Assembly (NCBI RefSeq): GCF_018323985.1 | Contig: NZ_AP024590.1 | Span: 1,674,001-1,738,000, forward strand | Source: Enterobacter kobei | GTDB lineage: Bacteria; Pseudomonadota; Gammaproteobacteria; Enterobacterales; Enterobacteriaceae | Direction of reading: 5' to 3' | DNA: 64,000 nt | Shown here: positions 27,399 through 33,693 of the stretch, in pieces | How the letters are laid out: every line of letters begins with the position of its first letter | Numbering within the stretch: the first letter of the stretch is position 1 | Notes under the pieces: model-generated | Database searches by the model: none | What the model was told of the DNA's origin: nothing | What the model saw: the letters and a program-made list of their open reading frames with translations, nothing else | Translations under genes and position numbers: made by a program

Positions 27399-28361
27399 AT
27401 GACGCTGCTCGCCTGGTGCGCCGCATGGCTGCTTGACCGCTGGCTGGGCGATCCGCCGCACTGGCCGCATCCGGTACGCTGGATCGGGGCGCTCATTACG
27501 TTTACCCAGCGACAGGTGCGTCGCCTTTGCAGGCAGGACATCACCTTGCGCATCGGTGGCGGCATCATGTGGCTGCTGGTAGTCGGTGTCAGTTGGGGAA
27601 CCGCGTGGGGGGCGATCGCGCTGGCAACGGCGCTGCATCCCTGGTGCGGCTGGCTGGTGGAGGTGTGGATGATCTACACCATTCTGGCAACACGCTGCCT
27701 CGACGACAGCGCCCGCGCGGTGGAAAATGCCCTGCGTCACGGCTCGCTGGCTGAGAGTCGGGAAAAGCTGTCATGGATTGTCGGGCGCGACACCTCTGCG
27801 CTCCAGCCTGCACAAATCCAGCGGGCGGTGGTGGAAACCGTGGCTGAAAATACCGTCGATGGCGTGATCGCACCGCTGTTCTTTTTACTGCTGGGCGGCC
27901 CCCCCCTGGCGATGGCCTATAAAGCGGTGAACACCCTGGATTCGATGGTCGGCTACAAGCACGAAAAATACCGCGCCATCGGCATGGTCAGCGCCCGCAT
28001 GGACGATGTGGCGAATTTTATTCCCGCACGCCTCAGCTGGCTGCTGTTCAGCGTCGCGGCCTGGCTGTGTCGTCAGGATGCTGCCCGCGCCCTGCGGATC
28101 GGCTTTCGCGATCGCCGCAATCACAGCAGCCCCAACTGCGCCTGGCCGGAAGCCACGGTCGCCGGTGCGCTGGGTATTCGCCTGGGCGGTCCGAATAACT
28201 ATTTTGGACAGCGGGTGGACAAACCCTGGATTGGCGATGCGCGCCGCGAAATCGATGTCGATGACATTCCCCGCACCGTACAGCTGATGTGGGTTGCCTC
28301 CACCCTGGCGCTGGCGCTGTTTGCGCTGGTGCATCTGGCGTTTTCCGGAGGACTATCATGA
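27399..28361 (+). CDS. cbiB: Adenosylcobinamide-phosphate synthase CbiB
   Basis: An inner-membrane enzyme of 320 residues that attaches (R)-1-amino-2-propanol phosphate to adenosylcobyric acid. It is close to Salmonella CbiB along its whole length, including WPHPVRWIGALITF, VVETVAENTVDGVIAPLFF and YKHEKYRAIGMVSARMDDVANF. It is here the first gene of a cbiB-cbiP-cobU-cobS-cobT unit in which each gene but the last overlaps the next. Its stop overlaps the cbiP start (ATGA). A 13-codon frame (27361-27402) ends on its start codon. No B12 riboswitch is seen upstream. Confidence 0.95.
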   Translation: MTLLAWCAAWLLDRWLGDPPHWPHPVRWIGALITFTQRQVRRLCRQDITLRIGGGIMWLLVVGVSWGTAWGAIALATALHPWCGWLVEVWMIYTILATRCLDDSARAVENALRHGSLAESREKLSWIVGRDTSALQPAQIQRAVVETVAENTVDGVIAPLFFLLLGGPPLAMAYKAVNTLDSMVGYKHEKYRAIGMVSARMDDVANFIPARLSWLLFSVAAWLCRQDAARALRIGFRDRRNHSSPNCAWPEATVAGALGIRLGGPNNYFGQRVDKPWIGDARREIDVDDIPRTVQLMWVASTLALALFALVHLAFSGGLS

Positions 28362-29893
28362 AAACACCCCCGCAACCCTTAGCCATTATGGTGCAGGGCA
28401 CCGCTTCCGACGTTGGTAAAAGCATGCTGGTTGCAGGTCTGTGCCGCATTTTTTATCAGGATGGCCTGCGTACCGCGCCGTTCAAATCGCAGAACATGGC
28501 GCTCAATTCCGGCATCACGCCAGACGGCCACGAAATGGGCCGCGCGCAGATTTTTCAGGCGCAGGCGGCGGGCATTGAGCCTGACGTGCGCATGAACCCG
28601 GTGCTGCTAAAACCCACCGGCGATCGCCATGCGCAGATCGTACTGATGGGCAACGTCGCCAGCCACATGGACGCCGTCAGCTATCACGACTTCAAGCCGC
28701 AACTGCGCGAGCAGATCATCAGCGTTTATCAGAGCCTGGCGCAGGAGTACGACGTACTGGTGCTGGAGGGGGCGGGCAGTCCGGCAGAAATTAACCTGCG
28801 CGACCGGGATATCGTCAACATGGGCATGGCGGAAATGGCGAACTGTCCGGTTCTGCTGGTGGCGGATATCGATCGCGGCGGCGTGTTTGCCTCTATCTAC
28901 GGTACCCTTGCTCTCTTGCAGGAACATGAGCGCTGGCGCGTGAAAGGGGTGATCATCAATAAATTCCGCGGTGACGTGGCGCTGCTGACCTCCGGCCTGC
29001 AACAAATAGAAGCTTTAACCGGCGTGCCGGTGCTGGGCGTCATGCCGTGGCTGGATCTCGATCTGGACGATGAAGACGGCGTGGCATTGCAGCGCGGTAA
29101 ATACCGGAACACTGGCGCGCGGGAGATCACCATTGCCGTGGTGCAACTGCCGCATATCTCCAACTTCACTGACTTTAACGCGCTGGCGGCGCAGCCGGAC
29201 GTGCGGGTGCAGTATGTGCGTTATCCCGATGAGCTGAAAAATTGCGATCTGCTGATCCTGCCGGGCAGCAAAAATACGCTGGGCGATCTGCACTGGCTGC
29301 GGGAAAGTGGGCTGGCGCAGACGATCGTGCAGTTACATCACGCCGGTGTGCCGCTGTTCGGCATCTGCGGCGGCTACCAGATGCTCGGGGACACTATTAC
29401 CGATGAAGTAGAGTCGCACCTCGGCAGGCATCCGGGCTTAGGTTTGCTGCGGATAGACACCGTCTTTGCGCCGGATAAAATCACCACCCGGGTCGCGGCG
29501 CGCAGTGGGGATGCGCTCCCCGGCTGGCTGGCAGAAGCTGCCGGCATCGCGCTCAGCGGCTATGAAATTCACATGGGTGAAACCACACGTCATGAGGACT
29601 GCCGACCGGCGCTGTGGCTGGACAAGCACGGCCAGCAGGTGGCGGACGGCGCGGTCAGCGACGACGGGCTGGTGTTTGGCACCTATCTGCACGGCCTGTT
29701 CGACAGCGATGCTTTTACTCGCGCGGTGATTAACGGACTGCGCGAGCGCAAAAATTTGCCGCCGCTGGCGTCAACGTTCAGCTGGGAGGATCACAAAATG
29801 CAGCAGTTTGACCAGCTGGCAGATGCCATGCGCAGCCATATCGATATCGAAAAAATCTACCAGATTATGCGTGAGCATAAGGAGCCAGCATGA
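28358..29893 (+). CDS. cbiP: Cobyric acid synthase CbiP
   Basis: ATP- and glutamine-dependent amidation of adenosylcobyrinic acid a,c-diamide at four side chains gives adenosylcobyric acid. The protein has 511 residues. The N-terminal dethiobiotin synthetase-like P-loop domain begins IMVQGTASDVGKSMLVAGLCRI. The C-terminal class I glutaminase-like domain has the nucleophile motif PLFGICGGYQMLGD near residue 335 and a late HGLFDS histidine region. Starts and stops overlap neighbours by four bases (ATGA). Its retention without the genes that make its substrate is notable. Confidence 0.95.
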   Translation: MKTPPQPLAIMVQGTASDVGKSMLVAGLCRIFYQDGLRTAPFKSQNMALNSGITPDGHEMGRAQIFQAQAAGIEPDVRMNPVLLKPTGDRHAQIVLMGNVASHMDAVSYHDFKPQLREQIISVYQSLAQEYDVLVLEGAGSPAEINLRDRDIVNMGMAEMANCPVLLVADIDRGGVFASIYGTLALLQEHERWRVKGVIINKFRGDVALLTSGLQQIEALTGVPVLGVMPWLDLDLDDEDGVALQRGKYRNTGAREITIAVVQLPHISNFTDFNALAAQPDVRVQYVRYPDELKNCDLLILPGSKNTLGDLHWLRESGLAQTIVQLHHAGVPLFGICGGYQMLGDTITDEVESHLGRHPGLGLLRIDTVFAPDKITTRVAARSGDALPGWLAEAAGIALSGYEIHMGETTRHEDCRPALWLDKHGQQVADGAVSDDGLVFGTYLHGLFDSDAFTRAVINGLRERKNLPPLASTFSWEDHKMQQFDQLADAMRSHIDIEKIYQIMREHKEPA

Positions 29894-30435
29894 TCACGCT
29901 TGTCACCGGCGGCGCGCGCAGCGGCAAGAGCAGCCATGCGGAATCCCTGGTCAGCGCCTCGCCGCGCGTGTTGTATATTGCCACGTCGCAGATTTTCGAC
30001 GAGGAGATGGCCGCCCGTATTCAGCATCACCGGGAAAACCGCCCGGCGCACTGGCGCACCGAGGAGCGCTGGCAGCAACTGGACGACATTATCACTGCCG
30101 GTAACGATCCGCAGGAGGCCATTTTGCTGGAGTGCATCACCACGCTGGTGACCAATCAGCTGTTTGCCGCAGGTGGCGACAGCGATCCCGACGGCTGGGA
30201 TTATCAGGCGCTGGAAGCCAGTGTACAGCAGCAGATCGAGGCACTGATTGCCGCCTGCCAGCGCTGCCCGTCGCCGGTGGTGCTGGTGACTAATGAAGTG
30301 GGGATGGGGATCGTGCCGGAGAACCGGCTGGCGCGGCATTTTCGGGATATCGCCGGGCGGGTGAACCAGCGGCTGGCACAGGCTGCCGATAACGTCTGGC
30401 TGGTGGTCTCGGGTATTGGAGTCAAAATCAAATGA
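29890..30435 (+). CDS. cobU: Adenosylcobinamide kinase / guanylyltransferase CobU
   Basis: Phosphorylates adenosylcobinamide and transfers GMP to give adenosyl-GDP-cobinamide, activating the lower-loop side. It has 181 residues. The P-loop GGARSGKSSHAE is at the N-terminus, and the conserved TNEVGMGIVPENRLAR motif is near residue 135. It overlaps cbiP and cobS by four bases each. It works on cobinamide salvaged from outside as well as on made precursor. Confidence 0.96.
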   Translation: MITLVTGGARSGKSSHAESLVSASPRVLYIATSQIFDEEMAARIQHHRENRPAHWRTEERWQQLDDIITAGNDPQEAILLECITTLVTNQLFAAGGDSDPDGWDYQALEASVQQQIEALIAACQRCPSPVVLVTNEVGMGIVPENRLARHFRDIAGRVNQRLAQAADNVWLVVSGIGVKIK

Positions 30436-31172
30436 AACTGTTTCTGGCAACGCTTGCCTTTATGAGCCGCATTCCGGTGCCTGAACGCTGGATGCAGGGT
30501 CTGGCCGTGGATCAGTACGTGCGCGGCATCGTCACTTTTCCGCTGGTCGGCGTGGTGCTCGGCGCGCTTAGCGGACTGGTATTTATCCTGCTCGACGGCT
30601 GGTGCGGCATACCGTTGGCCGCGCTCTTTGCCGTGCTGGCACTGGCGCTGTTGACCGGCGGCTTCCATCTCGATGGGCTGGCGGACACCTGCGACGGCGT
30701 GTTTTCCGCCCGCACGCGGGAGCGGATGCTGGCAATCATGCGCGACAGTCGGCTGGGGACGCACGGCGGCCTGGCGCTGCTGGTCGTGGTGCTGGCGAAA
30801 GTGCTGGTTATCGCCGAGCTGGCCCTGCGTGAGATGCCGGTGCTGACGGTGCTGATGGTAGCCTGCGCCGTCGGACGGGGTGTGTCAGTGCTGCTGATGT
30901 ACGGGCATCGCTATGCGCGCGAGGAAGGACTCGGCAATCTGTTTATCGGCAAGATCACGCTTACACAAACGCTGGTCACGCTGGGTATCACCGCGCTACT
31001 GGCGGCGATGTTACTGGGCCTCACCGGTCTGCTGGCGCTGGGAATAACCCTGATCGCCATCTTCCTGATCGGTCTGATGCTCAAACGCACGCTCGGCGGG
31101 CAGACGGGCGACACGCTCGGTGCCGCCATTGAGCTGGGTGAAGTCATTTTTATGCTGGCGCTGCTCCGCTAG
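30432..31172 (+). CDS. cobS: Adenosylcobinamide-GDP ribazoletransferase (cobalamin synthase)
   Basis: An inner-membrane enzyme that joins adenosyl-GDP-cobinamide with alpha-ribazole (phosphate) to finish the cobalamin nucleotide loop. It is 246 residues, mostly hydrophobic, with the metal-binding motif GGFHLDGLADTCDG near residue 76. It overlaps cobU by four bases and is followed 22 bases later by cobT. Confidence 0.95.
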   Translation: MKLFLATLAFMSRIPVPERWMQGLAVDQYVRGIVTFPLVGVVLGALSGLVFILLDGWCGIPLAALFAVLALALLTGGFHLDGLADTCDGVFSARTRERMLAIMRDSRLGTHGGLALLVVVLAKVLVIAELALREMPVLTVLMVACAVGRGVSVLLMYGHRYAREEGLGNLFIGKITLTQTLVTLGITALLAAMLLGLTGLLALGITLIAIFLIGLMLKRTLGGQTGDTLGAAIELGEVIFMLALLR

Positions 31173-31194
31173 CCCGTACCGACAGAGAATAACC

Positions 31195-32250
31195 ATGCAG
31201 ACACTGACCGATTTATTCCCGCCGATCCCGGCTCCAGATGAAGGGGCGATGGCCACCGCGCAGCAGCATATTGACGGGCTGCTCAAACCCGTCGGCAGCC
31301 TCGGGCGGCTGGAAGCGCTGGCAGTACAGCTCGCCGGTCTGCCGGGGTTGCAAGGTAAAACCGCGCTGCCGGATAAAGCCATTGTGGTGATGTGCGCCGA
31401 TCACGGTGTCTGGCAGGAAGGCGTGACGGTTTCTCCGCAGATCGTCACGGCGATCCAGGCGGCCAACATGACGCGCAATAATACCGGCGTCTGCGTGCTG
31501 GCAGCGCAGGCGGGTGCACGCGTGCTGGTGGTGGATGTGGGTATCGACAGCGATCCCATTCCCGGCATCCTGAACATGAAAGTGGCGCGCGGCAGCGGCA
31601 ACATTGCCGTCGGCCCGGCGATGCCTCGCGAACAGGCGCAGGCGCTGCTGCTTGCTGTCATCCGTTATACCCGCGAACTGGCCGCTCAGGGCGTGACGGT
31701 GTTCGGTGTGGGTGAGCTTGGGATGGCGAATACTACGCCAGCGGCGGCGATGGTCAGTGTATTTACTGGCGCGGCCCCGGAGGAGGTGGTCGGCATCGGC
31801 GCGAACCTGCCGGTGGCACAGTTACAGCACAAAACGGAGGTGGTCAGACGGGCGATCGAGGTGAATCAGCCGGATCCGCAGGACGGACTCGACGTGCTGG
31901 CAAAAGTGGGCGGTTACGATCTGTTGGGTATGAGCGGCGTCATGCTCGGTGCGGCCTCCTGCGGCCTGCCGGTAGTGCTTGATGGCTATCTCACCTATGC
32001 CTCCGCGCTGGCAGCCTGCCGTATCGCCCCTGCGGTGAAGCCGTACCTCATCCCGTCACATTTATCGGCAGAGAAGGGCGCGAAAATCGCCCTCGCGCAG
32101 CTCGGGCTGGAGCCGTATCTGAATATGGAAATGCGGCTTGGCGAAGGCAGCGGCGCGGCGCTGGCGATGCCCCTTCTCGATGCCGCCTGCGCCATGCATC
32201 ATCAGATGGGTACGCTCGCCGCAAGCCATATCGAACTGCCTAAAGCGTGA
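31195..32250 (+). CDS. cobT: Nicotinate-nucleotide-dimethylbenzimidazole phosphoribosyltransferase CobT
   Basis: Makes alpha-ribazole phosphate from 5,6-dimethylbenzimidazole and nicotinate mononucleotide, activating the lower ligand for CobS. It has 351 residues, near the 356 of Salmonella. Recognisable runs are HIDGLLKPVGSLGRLE, ADHGVWQEGVTVSPQ and the C-terminal RLGEGSGAALAMPLLDAA, which contains the catalytic glutamate region. The ATG at 31195 has GAGA before it; in-frame upstream codons lie inside cobS. It is the last gene of the operon, before a GC-rich palindrome. Confidence 0.95.
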   Translation: MQTLTDLFPPIPAPDEGAMATAQQHIDGLLKPVGSLGRLEALAVQLAGLPGLQGKTALPDKAIVVMCADHGVWQEGVTVSPQIVTAIQAANMTRNNTGVCVLAAQAGARVLVVDVGIDSDPIPGILNMKVARGSGNIAVGPAMPREQAQALLLAVIRYTRELAAQGVTVFGVGELGMANTTPAAAMVSVFTGAAPEEVVGIGANLPVAQLQHKTEVVRRAIEVNQPDPQDGLDVLAKVGGYDLLGMSGVMLGAASCGLPVVLDGYLTYASALAACRIAPAVKPYLIPSHLSAEKGAKIALAQLGLEPYLNMEMRLGEGSGAALAMPLLDAACAMHHQMGTLAASHIELPKA

Positions 32251-32258
32251 CACCAGCG

Positions 32259-32281
32259 TGCCGGGCATCTGCCGCCCGGCA
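32259..32281. repeat. REP-like palindrome after cobT
   Basis: TGCCGGGC, a 7 base loop and GCCCGGCA form a perfect stem, 8 bases after the cobT stop, followed by TCCGTCTTTT. It resembles the palindromic core of REP elements and may also end the cob transcript. A related palindrome lies at 33131-33156, on the other side of the toxin-antitoxin pair. Confidence 0.6.
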
Positions 32282-32410
32282 TCCGTCTTTTCCGATCCTC
32301 ACCGCATTTGTTCCGCATGTCCTGCAACAACCGCCGATTTTTCTGAAGCCGCTTTCCGGCGTTACAACCGACTGGCTGTGGTGCGGCATTTTATTCTGCA
32401 TACTCTCATT

Positions 32411-32446
32411 TATAGGTTTGAACCTATATAACTTTTGACCTATATT
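32411..32446 (+). promoter_or_regulatory. Promoter and operator of the toxin-antitoxin operon
   Basis: A perfect palindrome, TATAGGTT TG AACCTATA (32411-32428), overlaps a -35 box TTGAAC (32418-32423). After 17 bases comes a -10 box TATATT (32441-32446). A further half-site, ACCTATA, lies on the -10 box. The layout is that of an autorepressed toxin-antitoxin promoter; the binding protein is most likely the downstream HTH antitoxin. Seen directly: the repeats and the boxes. Inferred: repression. Confidence 0.8.
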
Positions 32447-32459
32447 ATGAGGGGCGAAG

Positions 32460-32813
32460 ATGTGGGTAATTGAAACAACGGACAGATTCGATGCCTGGTA
32501 CAGCATGCAAAATGATACCGATCGGGAATGCATTCTGGCGTCGTTGCTGGTGTTGAGGGCGAAAGGACCGCAGTTAGGCAGGCCTTATGCGGACACCATT
32601 AACGGCTCACGTTACGCCAACATGAAGGAGCTACGTATCCAGAGTCATGGCGAGCCGATCCGTGCTTTTTTTGCCTTCGATATGATGCGCACCGGCATCG
32701 TGCTGTGCGCTGGCAGCAAAGTGGGCAATGACAAACGCTTTTATGATGTGATGCTACCGCTTGCCGAGCAAGAGTATGCCGAACATCTGAAGAAAATTAA
32801 CCGTAAGGGGTAA
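32460..32813 (+). CDS. HigB/RelE-type toxin (phage Gp49-like family)
   Basis: A 117-residue protein of the RelE/HigB-like toxin superfamily, Gp49-like branch. It begins MWVIETTDRFDAWY, has a central RYANMKELRIQSHGEPIRAFFAFD beta-strand region with the basic residues expected for ribosome-dependent mRNA cleavage, and ends in the conserved LCAGSKVGNDKRFYDVMLPLAEQEYAEHL helix region. As in other higBA modules the toxin precedes the antitoxin. It follows its promoter directly (GAGGGG ribosome site) and lies four bases before the antitoxin gene. Confidence 0.85.
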   Translation: MWVIETTDRFDAWYSMQNDTDRECILASLLVLRAKGPQLGRPYADTINGSRYANMKELRIQSHGEPIRAFFAFDMMRTGIVLCAGSKVGNDKRFYDVMLPLAEQEYAEHLKKINRKG

Positions 32814-32817
32814 TCTG

Positions 32818-33120
32818 ATGGGAAGAACGCTGACGCAAATCCTGGCGCAAGAAAATCCTGACGTCGTGGCAAACGCCGAAGCGCAGGCGGCGGACATTCT
32901 GCTTAATATTCATCTTGCCGAACTGCGTGAAAAAGTGTGCAAAACCCAGAATGACATGGCGCAGGCGCTCGGTGTCAAACAACCGACGGTGGCGGGTATG
33001 GAAAAACCGGGTCGCGATATAAAACTCTCGTCGTTAAAACGCTACGTCGAAGCAGCGGGGGGTAAACTCCGCCTGGATATTGAACTGCCCGATGGTTCAC
33101 ATTACGGTTTCAGCCTCTGA
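32818..33120 (+). CDS. HigA-type XRE-family antitoxin
   Basis: A 100-residue antitoxin with a helix-turn-helix of the XRE/Cro type near residues 37-92 (KTQNDMAQALGVKQPTVAGMEK). The N-terminal helices are likely to contact the toxin. Its expected roles are to neutralise the toxin and, with it, to repress the operon through the palindrome at 32411. The ATG follows a TAAGGGG ribosome site. The C-terminal strand KLRLDIELPDGS is typical of the family. Confidence 0.87.
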   Translation: MGRTLTQILAQENPDVVANAEAQAADILLNIHLAELREKVCKTQNDMAQALGVKQPTVAGMEKPGRDIKLSSLKRYVEAAGGKLRLDIELPDGSHYGFSL

Positions 33121-33130
33121 ACACGCGCTT

Positions 33131-33156
33131 GCCGTCGGGCGATGTCAGGCCCGGCA
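33131..33156. repeat. REP-like palindrome after the antitoxin gene
   Basis: TGCCGTCGGGC, an 8 base loop and GCCCGGCA form an imperfect stem that shares its right arm, GCCCGGCATC, with the palindrome at 32259. The two therefore bracket the toxin-antitoxin pair. It may also serve as terminator between the convergent antitoxin and ArsR-type genes. Confidence 0.5.
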
Positions 33157-33164
33157 TCTTACCG

Positions 33165-33470
33165 TTATTCCGTATGCATCACGTTCAGCAAAATGTCCAT
33201 CAGACCGGGAAAGCGCGCGTCCAGATCCTCGCGGCGCAGGGAAATTAAATTCTCGCGCCCCTGCGGACGCTGCCAGATCACGCCGCTGTCGCGCAGTACG
33301 CGCCAGTGGTGGGTCATGGTGGACTTTGCCACATCCTTGCGCAGTGCGCCGCAGGCCTGCTCGCCCTCATCAGCCAGGGTTTTAACAATGTCCAGCCGCA
33401 GGGGATTGCCCAGCGCAAAAAGAACATTTTCAAGGCGGATTTGTTCACGTTCAGGGTGGTTGGCGATCAT
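33165..33470 (-). CDS. ArsR-family winged-helix repressor
   Basis: A 101-residue ArsR/SmtB-type regulator: helix FALGNPLRLDIVKTLAD, recognition helix AKSTMTHHWRVLRDSGVI near residue 50, and wing RENLISLRREDLD. The classical ELCVCDL metal site is replaced by EQACGAL, with a single cysteine, so it may respond to something other than arsenite or soft metals. It is divergent from the second EF-G gene with 223 bases between, and an inverted repeat lies in that interval. Control of itself and of the EF-G gene is a reasonable inference. Confidence 0.85.
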   Translation of the reverse strand: MIANHPEREQIRLENVLFALGNPLRLDIVKTLADEGEQACGALRKDVAKSTMTHHWRVLRDSGVIWQRPQGRENLISLRREDLDARFPGLMDILLNVMHTE

Positions 33471-33693
33471 AGTGCTCCAGTGCTGGCAGACAAAGTGGAT
33501 AGCCCGAGCGGCGGGCTGGCCGGGTAATATACTGGAACGCCGCAGGCAATACCACGCGGCAGGCGCACCAGATTATCGACTATAACTATAGCTAAAATAG
33601 TTCGAATATACTCGTACAATTGGACTATGATGATCCCAGTTAATTCCCGCGACCACGCTGGTCGCTTACTGTCAAACTGACTAAGGACGCATC
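33471..33693. promoter_or_regulatory. Divergent intergenic region, ArsR-type gene and second EF-G gene
   Basis: The stretch next to the EF-G gene is AT-rich and holds an inverted repeat AACTAT (33584-33589), 7 bases, ATAGTT (33597-33602), followed by further ATA-rich half-sites. This is a plausible operator for the neighbouring winged-helix protein. No promoter box can be assigned with confidence. Confidence 0.4.
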
